A stretch of DNA of 64,000 bases from Moraxella nasibovis (GTDB lineage: Bacteria; Pseudomonadota; Gammaproteobacteria; Pseudomonadales; Moraxellaceae), in the NCBI RefSeq assembly GCF_029581575.1, contig NZ_CP089975.1, positions 1,178,001-1,242,000 of the forward strand, read 5' to 3'. Positions 9,424 through 18,293 of this stretch are shown in pieces. A program made the translations under genes and the position numbers. Position 1 is the first letter of the stretch, and each line of letters begins with the position of its first letter. A model generated the notes under the pieces. It was not told the DNA's origin and did no database searches. It saw only the letters and a list, made by a program, of their open reading frames with translations.

Positions 9424-10500
9424 ATGCCCATCATCACTTCTGCCACCTTTAAAGACACGCCCACCGATTTTATCGTTCGTGAAAATTTAGACCTTGACTT
9501 TGACGGACAAGGCGAACATCTTTGGTTATATATTGAAAAAATAGGCATGAACACGGCATTTGTGGCACGCTTGCTTGCTGAATGGGCAGAAATTGGCGTG
9601 CGTGATGTTGGTTACTCTGGCTTAAAAGACCGCCATGCCCAGACTTTTCAATGGTTCAGCTTACGCCTACCTAATAAGACCGCTCCACAGATGGCGTTTG
9701 CCAAATTTGTGGCGGACAAGCTCCACACCAACGAAAGCATCGCCATCTTAGATGAGCATTGGCATGGCAGAAAATTGGGGCGTGGCACGCACAAATCCAA
9801 CCACTTTACCATCACCCTTCGCCATGTCATCGGCGACAAGACCGCCATTGATGAGAAGCTGACGCACATTCAGCAAGCTGGCGTACCCAATTATTTTGGT
9901 GAACAGCGATTTGGCAACGATGGCAATAACCTTGCCAAAGCCCAGTCGTTTTTTGAAAAGCTGCTCGCCAGCCCAAAACCTTACAAACCCCTAAAAAAAG
10001 ACCTAGAACGACACAGCCTGCTCATCTCGTCCGCTCGCAGTCATTTGTTTAATGAAATATTGGCACTGCGTGTGGCGGACGGCACTTGGGATCAGGCGGT
10101 GGCAGGCGATGTGTTCAATCTTGATGGCACAGGCTCTATTTTTACCGCAGACATTGACGAGACGATCACAGCTCGCCTAGCTAAGCATGACATTCACCCG
10201 ACCATCGCTTTATATGGCACAGGTGATAATAAAGCCAGTCAATCCGCCCTCGCCCTTGAAAACAGCGTCTTTGATGACAACAAAAATGCCACGCTGATTA
10301 AGGGCTTACAAAAAGTCAATGCCAAAATGCTCAGAAGAGCCACACGGCTGATGGTGCGTGATTTGTCTTGGCAATGGAAAGATGATGTACTGACATTATC
10401 CTTTGCTCTACCCAAGGGGACTTTTGCCACTGTGGTGCTGGGCGCTCTGATAGCACGCCTAGATGAGCCGTCTTATGCGGAGCGCTCGCACAAGTCATGA
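9424..10500 (+). CDS. truD: tRNA pseudouridine(13) synthase TruD
   Basis: Isomerises uridine 13 of tRNA(Glu) to pseudouridine. The signature GYSGLKDRHA is present, with catalytic Asp69. NYFGEQRFG and the RATRLMVRDLSW-type C-terminal segment also match the family. The 358 residues are the expected length. It is divergent from the acyl-CoA dehydrogenase operon. In many gammaproteobacteria truD lies with surE, pcm and ispF. Here it stands alone, followed by a separately promoted gene. Confidence 0.95.
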   Translation: MPIITSATFKDTPTDFIVRENLDLDFDGQGEHLWLYIEKIGMNTAFVARLLAEWAEIGVRDVGYSGLKDRHAQTFQWFSLRLPNKTAPQMAFAKFVADKLHTNESIAILDEHWHGRKLGRGTHKSNHFTITLRHVIGDKTAIDEKLTHIQQAGVPNYFGEQRFGNDGNNLAKAQSFFEKLLASPKPYKPLKKDLERHSLLISSARSHLFNEILALRVADGTWDQAVAGDVFNLDGTGSIFTADIDETITARLAKHDIHPTIALYGTGDNKASQSALALENSVFDDNKNATLIKGLQKVNAKMLRRATRLMVRDLSWQWKDDVLTLSFALPKGTFATVVLGALIARLDEPSYAERSHKS

Positions 10501-10581
10501 GCAGCTGACCAACTTGCAAGCCCTCTTATGCCTGATGTTTGGTTTTGCTTACCAAATGCCTACTTTTCATTAACATAAACT

Positions 10582-10590
10582 TGGTATAAT
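10582..10590 (+). promoter_or_regulatory. Extended -10 promoter for the D,D-carboxypeptidase gene
   Basis: TGGTATAAT is a perfect extended -10 element (TG-N-TATAAT). No good -35 is seen, as is usual for this class. It implies a leader of about 100 bases before the ATG at 10699. Confidence 0.55.
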
Positions 10591-10698
10591 GTGCGACCAA
10601 ATCCGCAGCAGCTGTGCAGTCGTCTCATATTTTGCACAGTGTTTCATGCTTTAAGCCCATCAATAGCTATTTAAATCAAGCAAGTCTTTTAATTTACC

Positions 10699-11505
10699 AT
10701 GATCAGCCAAACTAAGCTTTACGCCGCCCTAGTCGCCTTCCCTGCCATCACTTTGACCATGAATGCTCACGCCATCGACATTCAAGATGGCAAAGCCCTG
10801 ACCGTCAGCACGCAAACCAACGCCACCCCTGCCGCCAAGCCTTCAAGCGCTGATGCTGCCTTGGTGTCAGATGCTGCAGATGACGCCAATGCCTTAGAGC
10901 CTCGCACCAATGCCGCAGAGCCGCCCTCTATAGAGCCCAAGTCGCCTGTCTGCTCACCTGTGGCATTGGCGGTGGGCATTGAGCATTTTTCTTATGATGA
11001 GGCTTTCGCCGAGGATTTGGTGTGGAGTGGCTACGGCGACAAAAGGCATGAAAACAAGCTCATCCATAAAGATGTCAAGCAGCCTTTGCAGGATTTGGTA
11101 AAGGCTGCTGCCAAGGACAAAGTGGCGCTCTATCCTAGCTCTATGTTTCGCTCGGTGCGTGCCCAAGATGCCATCGTCAAGCGTAAGGTGCGCCAAAAAC
11201 AGTCGCCAAAGACCATCTATCACACTTCATCGCCAGCAGGATTTTCTGAGCATCATACAGGCTATGCGGTAGATTTTGCGCCGATCAATGCCAATTTTGC
11301 CAAAACCAAGGGCTATCAATGGCTTGTCAATAATGCCGAAAAATACGGCTGGCAACAGACCTTTACGCCAGAATTTTCGGCACAAACAGGTGTGTCAGAG
11401 GAATCTTGGCATTGGCGCTATGTGGGCGATGAGCGAGGACAGGCGCTATTTGCACCACGCAGCTGTCAGACGGAGGAAGTCTTGGAGTCGGAGTTAAGTG
11501 ATTGA
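10699..11505 (+). CDS. Secreted D-alanyl-D-alanine carboxypeptidase, peptidase M15 (VanY-like)
   Basis: A zinc peptidase predicted to trim the terminal D-Ala of peptidoglycan stem peptides in the periplasm. A signal peptide is clear, with hydrophobic residues 7-20 and MNAHA before the mature part. An Ala/Pro-rich linker covers about 35-85. The VanY/M15 signature SxHxxGxAxD is at 183-192 (His185, Asp192), and the second metal or catalytic part is EESWHWRY (Glu235, His238). The 268-residue length suits the family. There are no van or other resistance genes nearby, so a housekeeping wall-remodelling role is more likely than glycopeptide resistance. Confidence 0.88.
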   Translation: MISQTKLYAALVAFPAITLTMNAHAIDIQDGKALTVSTQTNATPAAKPSSADAALVSDAADDANALEPRTNAAEPPSIEPKSPVCSPVALAVGIEHFSYDEAFAEDLVWSGYGDKRHENKLIHKDVKQPLQDLVKAAAKDKVALYPSSMFRSVRAQDAIVKRKVRQKQSPKTIYHTSSPAGFSEHHTGYAVDFAPINANFAKTKGYQWLVNNAEKYGWQQTFTPEFSAQTGVSEESWHWRYVGDERGQALFAPRSCQTEEVLESELSD

Positions 11506-11539
11506 TTGGGAATGGCTTATCTTCCATTAAGGGAATTTA

Positions 11540-11652
11540 CTGACTTAATTGATTTAAAATCTCGCAGGTTAAGTTTGGGCGATAGCAATAGCCAACAAAT
11601 TCAATGAGTTATACCATAAATGCTGGGTTATGCTATCGCTAAATTAGTCTAC
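11540..11652 (+). repeat. Dispersed repeat, copy B with a longer left arm
   Basis: From CTGACTTAATTGATTTAAAA through the element core (CAACAAATTCAATGAGTTA, ATGCTGGGTTATGCTATCGC) this stretch is nearly identical to 12585-12699 over about 100 bases, with roughly five differences. The two copies are direct repeats bracketing the gene at 11674-12441. Confidence 0.8.
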
Positions 11653-11673
11653 AGTGATAAGTGAGCCTGCAGA

Positions 11674-12441
11674 CTAAACAACTCTCACAAAACTTGGTTT
11701 TTCAACATTCGGCATATTATCATAAGCTTTTAACAAAATCTGTTCAGGACTTAGTGGAGTATGATAATTTCCATACACAACTTTTAACCAAATGGCAGCA
11801 CGGTTATGTTGACCATAGCCCAACCAAGTACTTTCAAGATGTTTGATAAGTAATTTTTTACCAAGCTCAAGCATGGTTGCATCATCATATTGTGGGTTTA
11901 TTTTATTTTGACAAACTAAATAGCCATATTCTCTTGGTGTGATGGTTTTTCTATTAATACTAATATTTTTATTGCCATAATATCGTTCAAACTCATCAAT
12001 CCCTGCCTGATAGACTTGGGATTGGATACATAGCCCCATATAGTCATCCAAACAATAAGTTTTAAGCTGGTTTTTTTGGCACCATAGTTCATCCACATAA
12101 TAATCTGCATACCATCGTCTAGCTTGCTCCCAGTCAGTTAAACTATCTGTGCCAGTATGTAGCCATTTGGCTAGGGCAAGGCTTTCATACATGCAGTGTT
12201 GTCGAAATGCCATGCTCATCATTTTAAGCGTTTCTTTGTTGTCAATGGCTTCTTGTAGCCATGCGATACGACTGGGTAAAATGACTTCTGTTTCTTGTTT
12301 AAGACCTACCATCCAATGAGAAATCATCATGTTAATACTAGCTTCGGACATTGCCCCCATATTAAGATTTGGGTCGTATTCCATATTGACTAAAAAGTCA
12401 ATCATTGCATTTTGTCTTTTAAGTATTGGGTTAAATAGCAT
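11674..12441 (-). CDS. Hypothetical protein, repeat-bracketed accessory gene
   Basis: Not recognised. A 255-residue soluble protein with no signal peptide or membrane segment, rich in Trp, Tyr and Met, and predicted to be mostly helical. Notable segments are WEQARRWYADYYVDELW, YMGLCIQSQVYQAGIDEFERYYG and LESTWLGYGQHNRAAIWLKVVYG. AGAGG lies at good distance before the ATG, so it looks translated. It is flanked on both sides by near-identical direct repeats, and its neighbour is an Imm11/DUF1629-like gene. By context only, it could be another immunity-type or accessory protein. No toxin gene is present in the window to support that. Confidence 0.7.
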   Translation of the reverse strand: MLFNPILKRQNAMIDFLVNMEYDPNLNMGAMSEASINMMISHWMVGLKQETEVILPSRIAWLQEAIDNKETLKMMSMAFRQHCMYESLALAKWLHTGTDSLTDWEQARRWYADYYVDELWCQKNQLKTYCLDDYMGLCIQSQVYQAGIDEFERYYGNKNISINRKTITPREYGYLVCQNKINPQYDDATMLELGKKLLIKHLESTWLGYGQHNRAAIWLKVVYGNYHTPLSPEQILLKAYDNMPNVEKPSFVRVV

Positions 12442-12495
12442 TTTTTACCTCTTGTAATCTATGACGCTATTACGAGCATTGCCAGCCCCAACTCG

Positions 12496-12581
12496 GTAGG
12501 TTGGGTTGAGCTTGCGAAACCCAACAAATTCAATGAGTTACACCATAAATGCTGGGTTACGCTGTCGCTAACCCAGCCTAC
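12496..12581 (+). repeat. Dispersed repeat, copy C (best preserved)
   Basis: An 86-base element with inverted ends GTAGGTTGGGTT and AACCCAGCCTAC. Inside are an inner pair (GGTTGGGTT...AAACCCAAC) and a second pair (CTGGGTTACG...CGCTAACCCAG), so transcripts would fold into two hairpins. It is followed four bases later by copy D. Confidence 0.85.
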
Positions 12582-12584
12582 GAG

Positions 12585-12699
12585 CTGACCTAATTGATTT
12601 AAAATCTCGCAGGTTAAGTTTGGGTGATAGCAATAGCCAACAAATTCAATGAGTTACATCATAAATGCTGGGTTATGCTATCGCTAACCTAAGCTTACG
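12585..12699 (+). repeat. Dispersed repeat, copy D, tandem to copy C
   Basis: Nearly the same sequence as copy B (11540-11652), including the left arm CTGACCTAATTGATTTAAAA. It ends at GCTAACCTAAGCTTACGA just before the stop codon of the 12709 gene. Confidence 0.8.
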
Positions 12700-12708
12700 A
12701 GATAAGGA

Positions 12709-13302
12709 CTAGCTAATAAATACCGTTTCATCAAAAAAAGTTTTTCTAAAGCCAAAACCTTTTAACCCTGCATCAACTATTCGCTGTTTAAATTGTTCTG
12801 TGACATAAATGATTGCTGGGTTATCAGGCAGGACAAACATTAAATTATCACCAATTTCCTCTTCTCTAAAAACCCACTCTCTAATCAAATCAAAATAACC
12901 ACATCTCTCATCATCTTCAAACTCATTGATTGAGCCAACAGATTGCTCACGGTCGATACAGTCAATCACGGTATGAACCACCACCATATAATAGGGTTCG
13001 CTAGGTTTGTCTTCTAAGATGACAGGATATAAGGTGGCGTGTTTATCCCAAATGTCCGATAGAGCATCTACTGCTTTTTGACTGATTATGACCTGACTGG
13101 CTGATTGAATGCAATCAGCGACAATGCCTGGTTTTTTACGATTGCCAAGATACTGCTTTAAAACTGGTGTTTGCCACTCTTTTAATGATGGCAAGGGCTT
13201 GCCAAGTACAGGACTATACCAAGTAACCGCTGCATCATCCTCTTCTGTTTTTCCTATATACCCTGCATAATTCGAACTCGAATTTAACCATAGATAAATC
13301 AT
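12709..13302 (-). CDS. Imm11/DUF1629-like protein (putative immunity protein)
   Basis: A 197-residue soluble protein. The layout resembles the DUF1629 (Imm11, MXAN_0049-type) family: a variable N-terminal half, then VIISQKAVDALSDIW, a YPV...YYMVVVHTVIDCIDREQS strand block, and a C-terminal IIYVTEQFKQRIVDAGLKG followed by GFGFRKT. Members of that family are predicted immunity proteins of polymorphic toxin systems, but this rests on family knowledge. No cognate toxin, T6SS or contact-dependent inhibition gene is visible in 64 kb. It lies between repeat copy D and apaH and may be an orphan immunity gene. I recognised the family by pattern, not by a search. Confidence 0.6.
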   Translation of the reverse strand: MIYLWLNSSSNYAGYIGKTEEDDAAVTWYSPVLGKPLPSLKEWQTPVLKQYLGNRKKPGIVADCIQSASQVIISQKAVDALSDIWDKHATLYPVILEDKPSEPYYMVVVHTVIDCIDREQSVGSINEFEDDERCGYFDLIREWVFREEEIGDNLMFVLPDNPAIIYVTEQFKQRIVDAGLKGFGFRKTFFDETVFIS

Positions 13303-13441
13303 AATGATACTCCTATCGTGTTGATCGAATATTTAAGGGGGTGAATTTGTTTTCTAATAACTTATCCCGGATCATTTGCAATTTGGCAATTGCTTGTCTT
13401 TGTTTAAGCTCACCCCACTCATTTCCAATTTCTAAGCACAA

Positions 13442-13463
13442 AAAAGCCCAAAACTGGGCTTTT
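13442..13463 (-). terminator. Terminator immediately after apaH
   Basis: A perfect nine-base stem AAAAGCCCA / TGGGCTTTT around AAAC begins one base after the apaH stop codon. On the minus strand it ends in a T run. Confidence 0.85.
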
Positions 13464-13464
13464 A

Positions 13465-14304
13465 TCACGCCTGCAAGCGAATGACCGCCCCATCAGCCAG
13501 CCGATACGCCACCAGCTCACCGCCCCACACACAGCCACCGTCCAGCGATCGCACCTGCTCGCTTGCCACTTTTGCTTGTAATGCCGCCCAATGCCCAAAT
13601 AAAATTCGTCTTTGCCTTGGTACTTCCCACAAAAACCACGGACGAAATCCCTTTGGCATTTCATCCAGCAGACTTTCTTTAAAACTAAATTCTAGCACGC
13701 CATTTTTATCGCACAGACGCATTCTGGTCAGGTAGTTGGCGATGAGTCGTAGGCGTTTTGCACCGCTAAGATCTGCACGCCATTCTTCGGTTTTTTTGTT
13801 GTACAGCTTGGGCAGTAATTTATCCAGACTTGCCAAATCCGCACTCAGCGCCGTCTGTAATTCTTGGGCGTATTGATGCGCCTCATCAATCGACCAATTT
13901 GGCGGAATGCCTGCGTGCGTCAAAACCGTCCGCTCATCAGGAAACACAAGCAGTGGCTGAACACGAAGCCAGTTTAGCAATTCATCACAATCAGGGGCAT
14001 CAAAAATGGGCAAAGTCTTATCCTTGGGCTTTGGTGGCATGATACCACGCCACACCGCAATCAGCGTGATGTCGTGATTGCCAAGCACGGTGGTCAAAGC
14101 CCCCAAATCAGACAGTCGCTTGACTTCTCGCAAAGTCGCCAAAGAATCCTCGCCACGAGCCACGATGTCGCCAGCCAGCCAGATTTTGTCCTTAGTTTCA
14201 TCAAAATCCAGCTCATCCAGCAGGCGAGAAAATGCCCCAAAGCACCCTTGCAAATCGCCAATCACATATTGATGGCGATAGGTTTTTTGTGTATCTGTAT
14301 TCAT
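13465..14304 (-). CDS. apaH: Bis(5'-nucleosyl)-tetraphosphatase, symmetrical
   Basis: Hydrolyses Ap4A to two ADP. Members of this family can also remove caps (Np4) from RNA. The calcineurin-type metallophosphoesterase motifs appear in order: GDLQGC (about 17-22), GDIVARGEDS (about 45-54), and GNHD (about 75-78) followed by TLIAVWRG. His residues appear again in LTHAGIPP. The 279 residues match the usual length. It sits 38 bases downstream of ksgA on the same strand, the well-known ksgA-apaH association, but the apaG gene often between them is absent. Confidence 0.95.
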   Translation of the reverse strand: MNTDTQKTYRHQYVIGDLQGCFGAFSRLLDELDFDETKDKIWLAGDIVARGEDSLATLREVKRLSDLGALTTVLGNHDITLIAVWRGIMPPKPKDKTLPIFDAPDCDELLNWLRVQPLLVFPDERTVLTHAGIPPNWSIDEAHQYAQELQTALSADLASLDKLLPKLYNKKTEEWRADLSGAKRLRLIANYLTRMRLCDKNGVLEFSFKESLLDEMPKGFRPWFLWEVPRQRRILFGHWAALQAKVASEQVRSLDGGCVWGGELVAYRLADGAVIRLQA

Positions 14305-14342
14305 TTTGAGTGATTAAATCATCGTTTGGAAAAATTGGGCAA

Positions 14343-15191
14343 TTAGCCATTGACCTTGTCAAACGCCACATCAGACAGCCTGACAAAATCCGCCACCGAC
14401 AGCGTCTCTGGGCGTGCCTGCGGATTGATGTGGGCTTTGGCAAAATCGTCATCATCAAGGCTTGGCAAGATACTCACGCTTTTAAAAATCGCTCGCAAAG
14501 TTTTGCGTCTGTGGTTAAAAGTCTCACGCACGATGGTCGCAAACAGCGTCTCGTCTTTAGCGGTGATGGGTTTTTGCTGATAAGGAGTCAGGCGAAACAC
14601 CGCAGAAGTTACTTTTGGTGGTGGATTGAACGCCCCTTTTGGTACGGTCAAAAGATAATCCGCCATGCAATAATACTGCATGATGACCGACAATCGCCCG
14701 TATTCTTTGGTGCTAGGCTCGGCGGTAATCCGATCCACCACTTCCTTTTGCAGCATAAAATGCATATCAATAATGACATCGCTAAATTCAAGCAAGCGAA
14801 ACAAAATCGGCGTCGAAATGTTATAAGGCAAATTACCCACCACACGAAACGCCCCTTTGCCAATCTGCGTGGCAAGCGCCCGATAATCAATGTGCATGGC
14901 GTTGTCGTTGATGATGGTAAAATCAGGGTGGCTGTTCGCACCGATGTTGATTTTAAGCTGACTTGCCAAATCACGGTCAAGCTCAACGACCGTCATGCCA
15001 TCTACTTCCGCCAACAAAGGCTCGGTCAATGCCCCAAGCCCCGGTCCAATTTCCAATAAATTGTCGCCACGAGACAGGCGAACAGAATCAACAATCTGAC
15101 GAATGACGCTGGTGTCATGCAGAAAGTTTTGCCCAAAGCGTTTTCTTGGGGCGTGGCGTGCTTCTTGGGGGGATTTTGGAATGTGTCGCAT
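14343..15191 (-). CDS. rsmA: 16S rRNA (adenine1518/1519-N6)-dimethyltransferase
   Basis: KsgA/RsmA dimethylates two adjacent adenines in helix 45 of 16S rRNA during late small-subunit assembly. [11 protein letters not shown] near the N-terminus is the family hallmark. The SAM site is [15 protein letters not shown], and the catalytic NLPYNIS motif is followed by TPILFRLLE. The 282 residues fit. It is the first gene of the ksgA-apaH unit, and its start is supported by the conserved spacing to the FGQNFL motif. Confidence 0.96.
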   Translation of the reverse strand: MRHIPKSPQEARHAPRKRFGQNFLHDTSVIRQIVDSVRLSRGDNLLEIGPGLGALTEPLLAEVDGMTVVELDRDLASQLKINIGANSHPDFTIINDNAMHIDYRALATQIGKGAFRVVGNLPYNISTPILFRLLEFSDVIIDMHFMLQKEVVDRITAEPSTKEYGRLSVIMQYYCMADYLLTVPKGAFNPPPKVTSAVFRLTPYQQKPITAKDETLFATIVRETFNHRRKTLRAIFKSVSILPSLDDDDFAKAHINPQARPETLSVADFVRLSDVAFDKVNG

Positions 15192-15430
15192 GATTTTTTA
15201 ATGATAATGAATGAAAAATAACGCTCAATCATACCATGATTTGTGTCATTTTGCCATGAAAACCGATGGAAAGTAGGCTTATGCCAACCGAATGGAGCAA
15301 ACGGTATGATTTTTATCGCTTTGCAGGTTGGGGTGGGATTTGCCCGCCGTTTATGACATAAGTATTTGAATTTATTTTATTTTTTATCTTTGGTGGATAA
15401 TGGCTTAAAAATTGATGATGAAGCACGCCA

Positions 15431-15997
15431 TCATACACTTAGATGGTCATACAAAATGGTCGCTCCAATGCCAAACAGCACCAAACCACCCACAAACATG
15501 GCAATCTTACCAAATTTAAGCCCCAAGCGATTGCCCAAATACAGCCCCAAAGTCGCCATCACTGTGGTCGCAAGCCCAATCAAAAACGCCGCCAGATAAA
15601 TATTGACTTCCAAAAATGCCAGCGACACGCCCACCACCAACGAATCAATGCTCGTGGCAATGGCGGTAATGATCATCAAACCCAGTCCGCCTGCGTCCGT
15701 ATCGCCATCGGTCTCCACGCCGTCAGCAGACAGCGACTCACGGATAAAACGAATCGCCAAAAATGACAACAGCACAAACGCCACCCAATGATCCATCTGC
15801 GACAGCCAATCATTCACCGCATTGCCAAGTAGCCAGCCAACAATCGGAGCAACCCCTTCAATCACACCAAAGATTAAGCCTGCCTGAAACGCCTTGCTCA
15901 GACTGGCTTGTTTTTGGGTTGCCCCTTTGGCGATGGCACTGGCAAATGCGTCCATTGACATGCCAAAAGACAGGGCGACCAAAGAAACGATACTCAT
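15431..15997 (-). CDS. mntP: Putative manganese efflux pump MntP
   Basis: A 188-residue inner-membrane protein with six hydrophobic segments, forming two related halves as in MntP (formerly YebN). Conserved acidic motifs are ALSFGMSMDAFASAIAKG in helix 1 and TAIATSIDSLVVGVSLAF in the second half, each with the Asp that binds metal. It exports Mn(II) and protects against Mn excess. Some species place a yybP-ykoY riboswitch upstream, but I found no such conserved structure in the 160-base gap before it. Monocistronic. Confidence 0.93.
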   Translation of the reverse strand: MSIVSLVALSFGMSMDAFASAIAKGATQKQASLSKAFQAGLIFGVIEGVAPIVGWLLGNAVNDWLSQMDHWVAFVLLSFLAIRFIRESLSADGVETDGDTDAGGLGLMIITAIATSIDSLVVGVSLAFLEVNIYLAAFLIGLATTVMATLGLYLGNRLGLKFGKIAMFVGGLVLFGIGATILYDHLSV

Positions 15998-16159
15998 AAA
16001 TTGGCTCTTAATGGGTTTAAATTAGTGTAGGATTATTTTGCCAGTTTAATATGCTGATACCAAACAAATTGATCAAGTAATACAATTTTATAGCTACCGC
16101 AGCCCACCGTTTAAGGTTTTATACTCTTTTAACAAAGTTGATTAAAAGAATAAACTTGG

Positions 16160-16936
16160 TTAAAAGCGGTTTTTTAATTCACGCAAAGTGGCAAACACCG
16201 TCGCAGGCGAGCAATCCGCCAACTGACCAATGTCGGCAACACGGCTGGCTGTCTTTGGGTGATTGACTTGCAAAAACACATTGATTTGTCGCTCTTTTTC
16301 AAGCGTGGTTGGTAGCGAGCTTTTTCCATTGGCAAGTCGCTGAGTCGTCTGATCAATGGCTTGCTCAATCGCCCCTTTAAACCCATCGGCACACACCGAC
16401 AGCCCAAATTTAAGATTGCCCAGCGTATATTCATGGGCAGGATAAAACAGCGTCTGAGCAGGCAAAGTATCAAACCGCATCATACTCTCATAAAGCTCAT
16501 TCATCGTGCCAGTAAAAACACGCCCACAGCCGCCGCTAAACAGCGTATCGCCACAAAAAATGTGCGTACGCCCATCAAAATCGCACAAATACGACAAATG
16601 CGTGTCCGTATGCCCTGCCGTCCGCCACACTTTAAAGTCCAGCCCCATCAAGGCAAAGTCATCGCCTTCATCTACGCAACTGTCCGCCTGCACGCCATGC
16701 AAGCGATGAGCGATGATCTGCATGGCAGGATAAGCTGCCTTAATGTCTGCCACGCCGCCTGTGTGATCATCATGATGATGAGTGATGAGCATGGCGATGG
16801 GCGTCAGCTGATGTTCATTCAGATAATCCAGCACAGGCTCTGCTTCACCTGCATCAATAATGATCGCTTGATTGTCTTGGCTGATGACCCAAATATAATT
16901 ATCTTCAAAGGCTTTGATGGCGTGAATGCTTGGCAT
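16160..16936 (-). CDS. gloB: Hydroxyacylglutathione hydrolase (glyoxalase II)
   Basis: Splits S-D-lactoylglutathione into D-lactate and glutathione, the second step of methylglyoxal detoxification. The binuclear metal motif THHHDDHTGG is at about residues 52-61. Further ligands are in AGHTDTHLSY, FCGDTLFSGGCGRVFTG and YPAHEYTLGNLKF. The 258 residues and the C-terminal helical domain match glyoxalase II rather than a generic beta-lactamase-fold protein. It faces the same way as serC but is separated from it by a terminator. Confidence 0.95.
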   Translation of the reverse strand: MPSIHAIKAFEDNYIWVISQDNQAIIIDAGEAEPVLDYLNEHQLTPIAMLITHHHDDHTGGVADIKAAYPAMQIIAHRLHGVQADSCVDEGDDFALMGLDFKVWRTAGHTDTHLSYLCDFDGRTHIFCGDTLFSGGCGRVFTGTMNELYESMMRFDTLPAQTLFYPAHEYTLGNLKFGLSVCADGFKGAIEQAIDQTTQRLANGKSSLPTTLEKERQINVFLQVNHPKTASRVADIGQLADCSPATVFATLRELKNRF

Positions 16937-17033
16937 AATCTCCCCAAACGCATGATTATTTTTATGAAAAACGCTATTGTAAAGGTTTGTTCATGCCTTA
17001 GCAAGCCCAAAAAACCATTCAATCAGTCATAAA

Positions 17034-17068
17034 AAACCACGCACAAAATAAGGATTTTGGCGTGGTTT
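17034..17068 (-). terminator. Terminator after serC
   Basis: Stem AAACCACGC / GCGTGGTTT with a 17-base loop. The minus-strand product ends in a T run. It begins eight bases past the serC stop. Confidence 0.75.
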
Positions 17069-17075
17069 GCTTTTA

Positions 17076-18158
17076 TCAGCCGTGTTTTTGTTCAAAGGCT
17101 TTCATAAATTCGGTCAATGATTGCACTTGTTCTAGCGTGATGGCGTTATAAATGCTGGCACGCATACCGCCAACCACACGATGACCTTTTAGGTTGAGCA
17201 GTCCTGCTTTTTTGCTCTCATCCAAGAACAGCTTATCAAGCTCTGTATTTGCCAATTGGAATGGCACATTCATGATGGAGCGGTGTTTTGGATTGACCTT
17301 GTTGCTATAAAAATCACTCTCGTCAATCGTGCGGTATAGCAGTTCTGCTTTGGCTCGGTTGGTCTTAGCGATTGCTTCTACACCGCCATTATCCAGTAGC
17401 CATTCAAATACAAGTCCCGACAGATACCATGCATAAGTTGATGGCGTGTTAAGCATGCTGTCGTTTTCAAGCTGATTTTTGTAATTCATGATGTTTGGAC
17501 ACCATGCAGACGCCTGCTCTAACAAGTCCTTACGAATGATGACCAAAGTCAAGCCCGCAGGCCCGATGTTCTTTTGAGCACCTGCATAAATCACGCCAAA
17601 GTCATTGACATTGATAGGCTCAGACAAAATGCACGATGAAAAGTCCGCCACAATCGGTGCATTGACCTTTGGCGTTTCAAAAATCTGCACGCCGTGAATG
17701 GTCTCGTTTGGGCAATAGTGAAAATAGCTCGCCTGCTCGGATAATTGCCAAGTCTCCACAGCTGGCACATCCATACCATCGCCTGACGCCACCAGATTTA
17801 CCCTGCCCAAGCCCAAGGCTTCATAACGCTTGGCTTCTTTGTAGGCTTTTTCTGACCAAGTGCCAGTCGTCAAATAGTCTGCCGTACCACCATTTAATAA
17901 ATTCAAAGGAATGGCGGAAAATTGCAATGCCGCCCCACCCTGCAAAAACAGCACCGCATAGTCATCACCGATGTTCATCAGCTTGCGTAAATCCTGCTCC
18001 GCCTTCGTAGCGATTTCAATATAATCTGCACTGCGATGGCTGATTTCCATCACAGATGCCCCTGTGCCACGCCAGTTGAGCAGTTCGCTTTGGGCTTTTT
18101 CTAGGACGGCGGTCGGCATGGACGCAGGGCCTGCACAAAAGTTAGCAAGACGATTCAT
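17076..18158 (-). CDS. serC: Phosphoserine aminotransferase
   Basis: A PLP enzyme that converts 3-phosphohydroxypyruvate to phosphoserine, and in many bacteria also acts in pyridoxal phosphate synthesis. The N-terminus NFCAGPASMP is the family signature. The PLP lysine lies in IYAGAQKNIGPAGL. SMLNTPSTYAWYLSGLVFEW and the C-terminal HRVVGGMRASIYNAI complete the match. The frame is open further upstream, but AAGGA sits six bases before the ATG at 18158, which gives MNRLANFCAGP and 360 residues, the family length. Confidence 0.96.
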   Translation of the reverse strand: MNRLANFCAGPASMPTAVLEKAQSELLNWRGTGASVMEISHRSADYIEIATKAEQDLRKLMNIGDDYAVLFLQGGAALQFSAIPLNLLNGGTADYLTTGTWSEKAYKEAKRYEALGLGRVNLVASGDGMDVPAVETWQLSEQASYFHYCPNETIHGVQIFETPKVNAPIVADFSSCILSEPINVNDFGVIYAGAQKNIGPAGLTLVIIRKDLLEQASAWCPNIMNYKNQLENDSMLNTPSTYAWYLSGLVFEWLLDNGGVEAIAKTNRAKAELLYRTIDESDFYSNKVNPKHRSIMNVPFQLANTELDKLFLDESKKAGLLNLKGHRVVGGMRASIYNAITLEQVQSLTEFMKAFEQKHG

Positions 18159-18293
18159 AATCATTCCTTTTGGTTTGGTGGTTAGAAAAATTGATAAACG
18201 ATGGCGATATTGTAGCAGATTTTTGGTAAATTTGGTAAATTTGCTAAATTGACAACACACATCACTGACGACAAACGGACAATCTGCACGCCA

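Noticed and set aside
11141-11460. VanY-like motifs as a sign of glycopeptide resistance
   Set aside because: No vanHAX-type genes or regulators are present; a normal wall-trimming carboxypeptidase explains the motifs.
14310-15059. Long open frame of 249 codons on the plus strand
   Set aside because: Lies entirely opposite ksgA, which has clear family motifs. The frame is rich in His, Arg and Gln as expected of an antisense shadow.
15998-16159. Possible manganese riboswitch (yybP-ykoY) before mntP
   Set aside because: I looked for the conserved paired elements and loops and did not find them; the gap is short and AT-rich.
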